Source of the DNA: Bryobacterales bacterium
GTDB taxonomy: Bacteria; Acidobacteriota; Terriglobia; Bryobacterales; Bryobacteraceae
Assembly (NCBI GenBank): GCA_025462985.1
Contig: JAOAPP010000020.1
Span: 1 to 6,836 of the forward strand
DNA length: 6,836 nucleotides
Direction: 5' to 3'
The stretch's first letter is position 1, and each line of letters opens with the position of its first letter. Made by a program: the position numbers and the translations under genes. Positions 1 to 6,526 of the stretch are shown piece after piece. The notes below the pieces were generated by a model. That model was not told the DNA's origin and made no database searches. It saw nothing but the letters and a program-made list of their open reading frames with translations.

Positions 1-78
1 AGCCAGGCCCGCATGCCAGTCGCCATGCGGATCGCCTCTGAGGGCACCACAAACAATTCGTACAGTGGCCGCACTTAA
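1..78 (+). CDS. Possible 3' end of an upstream gene (partial)
   Basis: The frame beginning at base 1 is open for 25 codons and stops at TAA 76-78; it would end in the residues TTNNSYSGRT. Most codons end in G or C, as in the real genes of this window, which is the only evidence that it is coding. No domain can be named from so short a tail. The opposite strand is also open over part of this stretch, so the call is weak. If real, it is a gene transcribed toward the receptor gene, with more than 300 bases of non-coding DNA between them. Confidence 0.25.
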   Translation, partial: SQARMPVAMRIASEGTTNNSYSGRT

Positions 79-202
79 TCAATGCCGAACTGCAATCCCT
101 TTGCGCGTGCTGCAGACGAGTCTCTCACGGGGTTTTCAGCGGGCTTCTTCGCGTCACCGCCTTCTTTTCGGCGAGGTCTGACCGCGTGATTGCCCCTTCC
201 GC

Positions 203-288
203 AACGTAAAAGCAAGCCTCGGCCACAAACAATATATATATATTTTTTCAGATACTTGGGTAGGGGTAAAGACCGTAACTTTTACGTT
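203..288. repeat. 10-bp inverted repeat flanking an A/T tract
   Basis: AACGTAAAAG at 203-212 is the exact reverse complement of CTTTTACGTT at 279-288, with 66 bases between the arms. The spacer contains the A/T-only run 231-248. The right arm overlaps the small palindrome at 274-286. The arms are too far apart for a simple terminator hairpin. Paired protein-binding sites around a bendable A/T tract are one possible reading, but chance cannot be excluded for a 10-bp match. Confidence 0.45.
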
Positions 289-317
289 CGGAAGGCGGTG
301 TCACTTACGGTAAGACC
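265..317. promoter_or_regulatory. Candidate operator cluster (TTACG/CGTAA half-sites)
   Basis: Two palindromes lie here. CGTAA-CTT-TTACG spans 274-286 and CTTAC-G-GTAAG spans 304-314, the second being perfect about a central base. They share the half-site TTACG or its complement. In addition GGTAAAGACC (265-274) and GGTAAGACC (309-317) form a near-direct repeat 44 bases apart, about four helical turns. The cluster ends just before a TTGACA hexamer at 319-324, a common place for a repressor or activator to bind. No regulator gene is in the window, so the binding protein is unknown. Confidence 0.35.
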
Positions 318-318
318 A

Positions 319-348
319 TTGACAGTGTTTCAAACGCATCACTAGCGT
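319..348 (+). promoter_or_regulatory. Weak sigma-70-like promoter candidate for the receptor gene
   Basis: A consensus -35 hexamer TTGACA lies at 319-324. The best -10 candidate is TAGCGT at 343-348, with an 18-base spacer and only three consensus matches. Transcription would begin near 355, giving a leader of about 55 bases before the preferred ATG at 410. The -35 is good and the -10 is poor, which would fit a promoter needing an activator or simply a chance hexamer. Confidence 0.3.
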
Positions 349-399
349 CGTCCTGTTTCACATTCTCGATTTGGAACTACCCGAACTCGCTGGCATGAA

Positions 400-406
400 G
401 AGGAAG
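400..406 (+). promoter_or_regulatory. Ribosome binding site selecting the ATG at 410
   Basis: GAGGAAG lies six bases (counted from the GAGG core) ahead of the ATG at 410. The in-frame alternatives, TTG at 371 and ATG at 395, have no comparable purine-rich site at proper spacing. This favours 410 as the receptor start. Confidence 0.65.
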
Positions 407-409
407 TTG

Positions 410-3400
410 ATGAAAAATGTTTTATTTTGTTCCAAAAATATCTCCCGGTTCCGCACCATCTCCACGCGCATCCGTCGCGGTCTGGCATATTGCCGACTGT
501 CACTCTTCGTCTGTGTCCTCAGCGCACCCTACCTGTATTCGCAAGCTGTAGGTGGTGGGCAGATCCAGGGAACCATTACCGACGCAACAGGAGCTGCGGT
601 GGCGGGAGCCACTGTCGAAGTAATACAGACCGATTCCGGACTTCACCGCACCGTCACAAGCGGTGCCGACGGAGGGTACAGCCTTCCGGACCTTCCGGTC
701 GGTCCCTATCAGCTCAACGTGACCGGCGCGGGCTTCGGCGCGTCGCATCAGGTTGGCATCGTCCTCCAGGTGGGCAACAACCTGCGCATGGACGTTAAGC
801 TTACGGTCGGTACCAATACGCAAAGCGTTGAGGTCGACGCAGGAGCGCCCCAGGTGCAGATGGATGATCAGTCCGTGTCGCAGGTCATCGACAAGCAGCG
901 CACCGTAGACCTTCCCCTGAACGGCAGACAGGCGACACAGCTCATTCTGCTCACCGGCGCTGCCACCACCGCCCCCAGCGGCGATCTGGTGGGGACGAAG
1001 AACTATCCGAGTTCGGTCGCGCTTTCCGTGGCCGGCGGCCAGGGAACGACCACCAACTACCTCATGGACGGCGCCGACAACAACGACGCGTTTACCAATG
1101 TGAACCTGCCCTTTCCTTTTCCCGACGCGCTCCAGGAGTTCAGCGTTCAGACCTCCGGACTCGCCGCGCAGTACGGCCTGCACCCAGGAGCGGTGGTCAA
1201 TGTCGTCACTGCCTCGGGCGGTAATGCGTTTCACGGAACGCTGTTCGACTTCTTCCGCAACGGCGCCCTGAACGCCAACAACTATTTCTCGACAAGCAAG
1301 GACTCTCTGAAGCGAAATCAGTTCGGCGGCACCATCGGCGGCCCGATCATCAAGAACAAGCTGTTCTTTTTCTTCGGCTACCAGGGCACGCAAACCCGCC
1401 AGCAATCGGCAAGCACCAAAGCCTATGTTCCAACACAGGCTATGCTCAATGGTGATTTCAGTGCATTCGATGGGGCTGGCTGCCAGACGAGCGGGAAGGC
1501 CAAGGTCCTGACGAACCCTGCGACAGGCCAACCCTATCAGAACAATCAGATTGATCCCAGCATCTTCAATTCATCGGCACTGGCGTTTCTCAAGTACATG
1601 CCCGTGGCGACTAATCCATGCGGACAAGTCAGCTTCGGCGCACCCAACCCGCAATCGGAGAACCAGTTCATCGGCCGCGTCGACTGGAACATGTCGGAGA
1701 AGCAGACGTTATTCGTAAGGTACTTCAATACCCATTTCAACCAGCCCGGCTTCTTCGGTGGCAACCTCCTGAATACGGCCAATCCCGCGCTGAATGACCA
1801 GGCTCAATCGGCTGTGATTGGCCACACCTATACGTTGAGCTCCAACCTGGTGAACTCGTTCCACGTCAATGCCACCCGGAACAACATCAATCGCGGTTCC
1901 GCCTCCGATTTGATCAATCCCCAAACCCTGGGGATCCAGGTCAACTCGCCGGTTCCGAACTACATCTTCATGAACGTCGTTAACGATTTCAGCGTAGCCT
2001 GCGGAACCTGCGAGAACTACCGCATCGCGACAACCACCTACAACGTCGTCGACGATGTCTTCCTGACCAAAGGCAAGCACCGGCTAGGCTTCGGCATCAA
2101 CTACGAGCACAGCCGTTTGAACATCCAGGGCACCAACAACGCCAACGGGCAGTTCACCTTCAACGGAAACTACACCTCGGATCCTCTGGTCGACTTCATG
2201 CTGGGTGACATCTACACCCTCTATCAGGGAAATAACACCGGCAGCGGCTTCAGCAGAAACTACATTGGCCTTTACGCCCAGGATAGCTGGCAGGTCAGTC
2301 AAAGACTGACTATTAATGCTGGAATCCGCTGGGAGTCGGACCTCCCCGAAGTGGAGACGAACGGAAGAGGCGCAACGTTCTCCCAAGCCGCCTTCAACGC
2401 GGGAACCATCTCCACGGTCTACCCGACCGCCCCCGCAGGAATGCTCTTCTACGGCGATACGGGTGTTCCGCACGGCTACATCAACAACCATTACGACCAC
2501 TTCGAGCCTCGTGTTGGCTTTGCCTTCGATCCTCGCGGCAAGGGCAAGGAGAGCATTCGCGGCTCCTACACCATGGGCTTCCAGACGCCCGTGCTCTACC
2601 TGGAAAACCGCTTCGAGAACATGGCGCCCTTCGGAGACTCGCTGACGTTGACAAATCCTGCGGGCGGCTTAACCAATCCCTATGCCGGATACCCCGGCGG
2701 AAACCCCGTCCCCCAGCCCTACCCGCCTCCCCACGCTACAGCCTTCTTCCCCACACAGAGCTCGCTTTTCGTCTTCCCCACCAACCTGAAGCCCAGCTAC
2801 ACGCAGACCTGGAACCTCAGTATCGAGAAGCAGTTCGGCAACTGGATATTGACCTCCTCGTATCTCGGCGATCACGTCCTGCACATCTGGGGTGGTAACG
2901 AGCTGAATCCGACCGTCTACGTTCCCGGCACCTGCGGCGCCAACCCCTGCTCGATCTCTTCTGGCTCACTGGCTGCCGCCAACATCGCCAGCCGCCGCAC
3001 CCTGACGCGGATCAACCCTGCAGTGGGCCCATACTATTCGGGAATCTCGCAGGAGTACGACGGCGCCGGCGGAAACTACAACGGCGTCCTTACCTCGCTG
3101 CAGCATCGCTTCGCGCAGCACTACACTGTGCTGGCCAACTACACCTACTCGCACTGCCTGAGCGGAGCGACGGACGGCGGCGACCTGGGCGGCGACGCCT
3201 TCCAGAATCCCGCTAACCCCAACGCCGACTACAGCAACTGCGGCTTCGACATACGTCACAACTTTGTGACATCGATCGTGGCCCGCAGCGAAGTTAAGGG
3301 CAGCGCCCTGAGGCGTGCCATGTTGAGCGGTTGGCAACTCGCTCCCATCGTCGCCATCACAAGCGGCGCTCCTTTCACGCCGCTCACCGGTACCGACCAG

Positions 3401-3763
3401 TCCATGACCGCCGTGGGTCTCGATCGGCCAAACCTCGTTGGCAATCCCTACTCGCACACTGGCGGACGGACCCAATGGCTGAATGGCGCTGCATTCGTCG
3501 CCAATCCCGTCGGCACCTTCGGCACCACACGTCCGTACTCCCTCCGCGCTCCCTCCTACTTCGATTTCGACACTGCCGCAACGAAGTATGTGCCATTCCA
3601 CGAGAAGGATCAGTTGGAGATTCGGACCGAGTGCTTCAACTGCTTCAATCACCCCAATCTGGAGGCCCCCAACGCGACATTGAGCAGCGGATCCTCCTTC
3701 GGCAAAATCCAGGTGGCCAATCCACCCCGAATTATTCAGTTGAGTCTCAAAATCGACTTCTAG
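410..3763 (+). CDS. Oar-like TonB-dependent outer-membrane receptor with carboxypeptidase-regulatory-like domain
   Basis: This is a 1117-residue outer-membrane transporter, probably for a carbohydrate or another bulky nutrient, energised by TonB. Residues 1-46 form a signal peptide with a long arginine-rich n-region, a hydrophobic core (LSLFVCVLS, 30-38) and an S-Q-A cleavage site. A carboxypeptidase-regulatory-like beta-sandwich domain follows at about 51-133 (opens QIQGTITD; later DGGYSLPDLPVGPY). The stretch TQSVEVDAGA near 137-146 is a possible TonB-box-like segment. The plug shows family hallmarks: DLPLNGR (168-173), YLMDGADNND (217-226), AAQYG...GAVVNVVTASGGN (252-272) and FGGTIGGP (305-312). 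The rest is a beta-barrel ending in phenylalanine, as outer-membrane proteins do. The start at 410 is chosen for its ribosome binding site; TTG at 371 and ATG at 395 would only lengthen the n-region. The gene is intact. Its mature part has ten cysteines in local groups. A stem-loop follows it. The family call is firm; the substrate is unknown. Confidence 0.93.
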   Translation: MKNVLFCSKNISRFRTISTRIRRGLAYCRLSLFVCVLSAPYLYSQAVGGGQIQGTITDATGAAVAGATVEVIQTDSGLHRTVTSGADGGYSLPDLPVGPYQLNVTGAGFGASHQVGIVLQVGNNLRMDVKLTVGTNTQSVEVDAGAPQVQMDDQSVSQVIDKQRTVDLPLNGRQATQLILLTGAATTAPSGDLVGTKNYPSSVALSVAGGQGTTTNYLMDGADNNDAFTNVNLPFPFPDALQEFSVQTSGLAAQYGLHPGAVVNVVTASGGNAFHGTLFDFFRNGALNANNYFSTSKDSLKRNQFGGTIGGPIIKNKLFFFFGYQGTQTRQQSASTKAYVPTQAMLNGDFSAFDGAGCQTSGKAKVLTNPATGQPYQNNQIDPSIFNSSALAFLKYMPVATNPCGQVSFGAPNPQSENQFIGRVDWNMSEKQTLFVRYFNTHFNQPGFFGGNLLNTANPALNDQAQSAVIGHTYTLSSNLVNSFHVNATRNNINRGSASDLINPQTLGIQVNSPVPNYIFMNVVNDFSVACGTCENYRIATTTYNVVDDVFLTKGKHRLGFGINYEHSRLNIQGTNNANGQFTFNGNYTSDPLVDFMLGDIYTLYQGNNTGSGFSRNYIGLYAQDSWQVSQRLTINAGIRWESDLPEVETNGRGATFSQAAFNAGTISTVYPTAPAGMLFYGDTGVPHGYINNHYDHFEPRVGFAFDPRGKGKESIRGSYTMGFQTPVLYLENRFENMAPFGDSLTLTNPAGGLTNPYAGYPGGNPVPQPYPPPHATAFFPTQSSLFVFPTNLKPSYTQTWNLSIEKQFGNWILTSSYLGDHVLHIWGGNELNPTVYVPGTCGANPCSISSGSLAAANIASRRTLTRINPAVGPYYSGISQEYDGAGGNYNGVLTSLQHRFAQHYTVLANYTYSHCLSGATDGGDLGGDAFQNPANPNADYSNCGFDIRHNFVTSIVARSEVKGSALRRAMLSGWQLAPIVAITSGAPFTPLTGTDQSMTAVGLDRPNLVGNPYSHTGGRTQWLNGAAFVANPVGTFGTTRPYSLRAPSYFDFDTAATKYVPFHEKDQLEIRTECFNCFNHPNLEAPNATLSSGSSFGKIQVANPPRIIQLSLKIDF

Positions 3764-3811
3764 TGGAGTTGGCCAGACACTAAACCAGATGAATCGCAAC
3801 AAACGAACTCC

Positions 3812-3843
3812 GCTCGATTCGCTTAGAGCTTAGCGAATCGAGC
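3812..3843 (+). terminator. Stem-loop, probable intrinsic terminator after the receptor gene
   Basis: GCTCGATTCGCT (3812-3823) pairs perfectly with AGCGAATCGAGC (3832-3843), giving a 12-bp stem and an 8-base loop, 48 bases after the receptor stop codon. The following bases (GGGTTCCTTCCCTTC) are pyrimidine-rich but lack an uninterrupted T run. It may therefore be an imperfect terminator or an mRNA-stabilising hairpin that lowers read-through into the transporter gene. The symmetric stem could work on either strand. Confidence 0.6.
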
Positions 3844-3955
3844 CGGGTTCCTTCCCTTCAATCTCACGTATGTCTGCGCCCAGAGTTGGACCCGCCCTGC
3901 AGCACTACCTTGATCACTCTCGCCACTGCAGCGCGAGAAGACAGTGCAGCTCGTG

Positions 3956-3960
3956 AAAGG
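3956..3960 (+). promoter_or_regulatory. Ribosome binding site of the transporter gene
   Basis: AAAGG lies five bases before the ATG at 3966. It is a moderate Shine-Dalgarno match at proper spacing and supports that start. I found no convincing promoter between the stem-loop at 3812-3843 and this site. Confidence 0.5.
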
Positions 3961-3965
3961 TTCGG

Positions 3966-5450
3966 ATGACGACCAGCTCCACCATTCCGTCTACCGTAGA
4001 TGACGGCCTCGAATCCGTTACGGGCAGCGCCCATTCCAGGCCCGGCGGAAAAATAGGCAACGTTCGCTGGGGGATCTGCGGTCTTCTTTTCTTCGCGACC
4101 ACTCTGAACTACATGGACCGGCAGGTGCTCGCGCTGATCAAGCCCACACTGCAGGATCCGGTGCACGGCATCGGCCTCACCGAGGTCCAGTTCGCGGCCA
4201 TCGTCTCGACCTTCTCGGCTGCTTATGCTCTGGGGCTTCTGCTCTTCGGCCGATTCGTGGACAAGGTCGGCACCCGTATCGGCTATGCCGTCGCCATTGC
4301 GGTTTGGACGACTGCCTCGCTCAGCCATGCCTTTCTGAGCGAGCCGGCAAGCGCTCACGCGCTGCATACAGTCGCGGTTTTCCTGGCCTCGCTGCTGCGC
4401 CACATACCCGGTCTGGCTTCGGCCCACTGGGTCGGTTCCCTTGGAGTGCTCTCCGGCGCCGTCCTCGGATTCGGCATCGCGCGCTTCTTCCTCGGACTCG
4501 GCGAGGCCGGCAACATGCCCGCAGCGATTAAGGCCGTCGCCGAGTGGTTCCCCAACAAGGAACGTTCGATGGCCACCGGAATCTTCAACTCCGGAACCAA
4601 CATCGGCCCAACCATTGCGCCTTTCGTCGTAGGCTTTCTGCTCTATCGCTTTGGCTGGCGATACACCTTCTTCGGCACCGCCGTCTTCGCGATGCTCTGG
4701 CTGGTGCTCTGGCTCAAGTTGTATCGGACGCCCGCACAGCACTCCCGCATCTCGGCCGCGGAAAGAGATTACATCAACAGCGATCCCGTCCAGTCCAATG
4801 CGAAGATATCCTGGGCGCAGATACTGCCCCACCGCCAGACCTGGGCCTTCATTGCGGGCAAGGTCATCACCGATCCCATCTGGTGGTTCTATCTGTACTG
4901 GCTGCCCGGTTTCCTCAATGCACGCTTTGGTCTCACCATCACCAGGATGGGATTGCCACTACTGGTCATCTATAACGTCTGTACCATCGGCAGCATCTTT
5001 GGCGGTTGGCTCCCGACGCGATTCATGGCGATGGGCTGGTCGCTCAACCGCGCGCGCAAGACCTCCATGTTGATCTATGCGCTCGCCATTGTTCCCAGTG
5101 TCCTCGTAGGCCGCGCTCACACTTTGTGGCAAGCGGTCGGGCTGATCAGCCTGGCTACCGCCGCGCACCAGGCCTGGTCTGCGAATCTCTTCACCCTTCC
5201 CTCGGACATGTTTCCAAAGCGCGCCGTCGCCTCGGTGGTGGGCATCGGCGCATGCTGCGGCTCCATCTCCATGATGTTCTTCGGTCTGGTGATCGGTCTG
5301 CTGCTCCAGGTCACCCATGGCAATTACGTCCCGGTGTTTCTGCTCGCGGGCTCCGCCTACCTTATCGCGATCGGCGTGATTCATCTACTGGCGCCCCGGC
5401 TCACGGTTGCTCAAATCGCCGAAACCCAGCCTATTTTCAGTAAGGCCTGA
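3966..5450 (+). CDS. ExuT-like MFS transporter (anion:cation symporter family), probable sugar-acid uptake
   Basis: This 494-residue inner-membrane protein of the major facilitator superfamily probably imports a hexuronate or related sugar acid with a cation. It matches the anion:cation symporter family, which includes E. coli ExuT and GudP. Visible motifs in order are NYMDRQVLALIKPTL (48-62, TM1 exit), the loop 2-3 signature G95-x3-D99-x2-G102-x-R104, ARFFLGLGEAGNMPAAIKA (172-190), EWFPNKERSMATGIFNSGTN (193-212), AERDYI (265-270) opening the central loop, WWFYLYWLP (306-314) and AHQAWSANLFTLPSDMFPK (400-418). E. coli ExuT from memory has closely parallel GTKIGYAM, EWFPAKERS and AHQA...LSSD segments. 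Residues of about 121-165, between TM3 and TM4, are an insertion relative to ExuT and account for the extra length. The gene follows a stem-loop and precedes the oxidoreductase by 59 bases, probably as an operon. Substrate is inferred only from family. Confidence 0.9.
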   Translation: MTTSSTIPSTVDDGLESVTGSAHSRPGGKIGNVRWGICGLLFFATTLNYMDRQVLALIKPTLQDPVHGIGLTEVQFAAIVSTFSAAYALGLLLFGRFVDKVGTRIGYAVAIAVWTTASLSHAFLSEPASAHALHTVAVFLASLLRHIPGLASAHWVGSLGVLSGAVLGFGIARFFLGLGEAGNMPAAIKAVAEWFPNKERSMATGIFNSGTNIGPTIAPFVVGFLLYRFGWRYTFFGTAVFAMLWLVLWLKLYRTPAQHSRISAAERDYINSDPVQSNAKISWAQILPHRQTWAFIAGKVITDPIWWFYLYWLPGFLNARFGLTITRMGLPLLVIYNVCTIGSIFGGWLPTRFMAMGWSLNRARKTSMLIYALAIVPSVLVGRAHTLWQAVGLISLATAAHQAWSANLFTLPSDMFPKRAVASVVGIGACCGSISMMFFGLVIGLLLQVTHGNYVPVFLLAGSAYLIAIGVIHLLAPRLTVAQIAETQPIFSKA

Positions 5451-5458
5451 ACGCAGAC

Positions 5459-5471
5459 ATTGCGCTGCAAT
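5459..5471 (+). other. Small inter-cistronic palindrome
   Basis: ATTGC-GCT-GCAAT is a perfect 5-bp inverted repeat with a 3-base loop, nine bases past the transporter stop codon. No T run follows, so it is not an intrinsic terminator. It could be a minor mRNA hairpin or a protein-binding site, or simply chance. Confidence 0.25.
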
Positions 5472-5498
5472 CACAAAACCCCATAATGACTCAGAATC

Positions 5499-5505
5499 GG
5501 AGGTG
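5499..5505 (+). promoter_or_regulatory. Strong ribosome binding site selecting the TTG start at 5510
   Basis: GGAGGTG is a near-perfect Shine-Dalgarno sequence, with six bases between the GGAGG core and TTG 5510-5512. The upstream in-frame ATG at 5486 has only CACAAAACCCCATA ahead of it and no ribosome binding site, and would place this motif inside the coding region. Confidence 0.75.
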
Positions 5506-5509
5506 TACC

Positions 5510-6526
5510 TTGCGAGTTGGCATCATCGGAACAGGCGCTATCGCCGCCAAGCATGCTGTGGCATACCGGAATATCGGTTTCGAAATCGTCGCCTGCACGA
5601 ATCGCTCAGCCTCCAAGGGCAAGGAGTTCGCCGACGCAACCGGCTCCGAGTTTGTCCCGACCGTGGAGGAGCTCTGCCGCCATCCGCGCGTGGACTATAT
5701 CGACGTCTGCACCTTGCCCAACTATCGTCTCCCCGCCGTGGAACTCTGCGCGCAGTCCCGGAAGCATGTGCTTGTGCAGAAACCCATGGCCATCGACTTG
5801 CCGACAGCACAACAGATGGTCCTCTTGGCGCAACAGGCCGGCATCCTGCTCGGCGTCGTCAGTCAACATCGCTTCGACGACTCAACGATTTTTCTCAAGC
5901 GAGCCATTCACGATGGCCGCCTCGGACGTATCCTCCAGGCAGATGCCTACGTGAAGTGGTATCGTTCCGCCCAGTACTACAGCCGTCCGGTCAAGGGCAG
6001 CTGGGCGGGCGAAGGTGGGGGTACCTTGATGAACCAGGCCATCCACCAGGTGGACCTCCTTCTTTACCTCATCGGTCCCGTCGAGAAGGTCTTGGGCGAA
6101 TGGCAACTGGGCGGTCTGCACAACATTGAATCCGAAGATTCTGTCAGCATCGTCCTGCGTTACGTCCAGGGGGCAACCGGCGTCATACAGGCTTCCACCG
6201 CTCTGTGGCCTGGCTATCCGGAACGCGTCGAAATTCATGGCACCAGGGGAACCGCCATCATCACGGGAGACAAACTGACTACGTGGGATGTGGCGAGCGA
6301 CAACGGCGATCCGGCCCCTCTCACTACCTCCCAGGCTGCCTCCGGAGCCTCCGATCCAATGGCGATCTCAACCGCTCCCTTTGAGCGTCAGTTCCTCGAT
6401 TTTGCCGAGGCGTGTGAAGAGAATCGCGCGCCTCTGTGCTCCGGTGCCGACGGCCTGCGCGCCTTACAACTCGTAATTGGCGCATACGACTCCTGCCGCA
6501 CTGGGCAAGCCGTGCTGCTCTCTTAG
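5510..6526 (+). CDS. Gfo/Idh/MocA-family NAD(P)-dependent oxidoreductase
   Basis: This 338-residue cytoplasmic enzyme belongs to the family of glucose-fructose oxidoreductase and inositol 2-dehydrogenase, which oxidise or reduce hydroxyl or keto groups of sugars, sugar acids and cyclitols with NAD(P). Starting at TTG 5510, the protein opens MRVGIIGTGAIAAKHA, placing the Rossmann dinucleotide-binding motif (G7, G9, A12) at the very N-terminus as is usual. Q90-K91-P92 stands where most members have E-K-P; the lysine is kept. The C-terminal half has GGGTLMNQAIHQVDLLLYL (169-187), containing the family's G-G-G...H179-x-x-D182 catalytic-region motif, then HGTRGT (243-248). Length is normal and the gene looks intact. 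The start at ATG 5486 would add eight residues before the beta-strand and lacks a ribosome binding site. Pairing with an ExuT-like transporter suggests a sugar-acid substrate, which is inference. Confidence 0.92.
   Translation: MRVGIIGTGAIAAKHAVAYRNIGFEIVACTNRSASKGKEFADATGSEFVPTVEELCRHPRVDYIDVCTLPNYRLPAVELCAQSRKHVLVQKPMAIDLPTAQQMVLLAQQAGILLGVVSQHRFDDSTIFLKRAIHDGRLGRILQADAYVKWYRSAQYYSRPVKGSWAGEGGGTLMNQAIHQVDLLLYLIGPVEKVLGEWQLGGLHNIESEDSVSIVLRYVQGATGVIQASTALWPGYPERVEIHGTRGTAIITGDKLTTWDVASDNGDPAPLTTSQAASGASDPMAISTAPFERQFLDFAEACEENRAPLCSGADGLRALQLVIGAYDSCRTGQAVLLS

Larger units (their letters stand above)
79..409. other. Intergenic leader of the receptor gene
   Basis: I find no credible gene in this stretch. 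It holds an 18-base pure A/T tract (231-248), a 10-bp inverted repeat whose arms lie on either side of that tract (203-212 and 279-288), two small palindromes (274-286 and 304-314), a near-direct repeat GGTAA(A)GACC (265-274 and 309-317) and a weak sigma-70-like promoter candidate (319-348). Everything from about 200 on looks like a regulatory region for the receptor gene. Bases 79-200 show only short weak hairpins and nothing I can name. Confidence 0.6.

Noticed and set aside
231..248. A/T tract containing TATATT as a -10 element.
   Set aside because: No -35-like hexamer lies 16-18 bases upstream, and the leader to the gene would be about 160 bases; an A/T tract yields such matches easily.
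326..343. GTG...CAC segment over 326-343 as a LacI-type operator.
   Set aside because: Only the outer bases are symmetric; the inner half-sites do not match each other.
500..1531. Long minus-strand open frame (343 codons) opposite the receptor gene.
   Set aside because: It lies wholly antisense to a clear receptor gene, is rich in valine, glycine, arginine and histidine as expected from complementing G/C-ending codons, and has no recognisable domain.
2966..3802. Minus-strand open frame (278 codons) opposite the receptor C-terminus.
   Set aside because: It is antisense to the well-supported barrel region, has no recognisable motifs, and would begin inside the receptor's 3' flank.
3864..4832. 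Minus-strand open frame (322 codons) opposite the transporter gene.
   Set aside because: The opposite strand encodes unmistakable transporter motifs, and the antisense product is charged and repetitive with no fold I recognise.
5407..6129. Plus-strand frame of 240 codons overlapping the oxidoreductase gene.
   Set aside because: It is out of frame with the Rossmann-fold enzyme, arginine-rich and without motifs: a shadow of the real gene.
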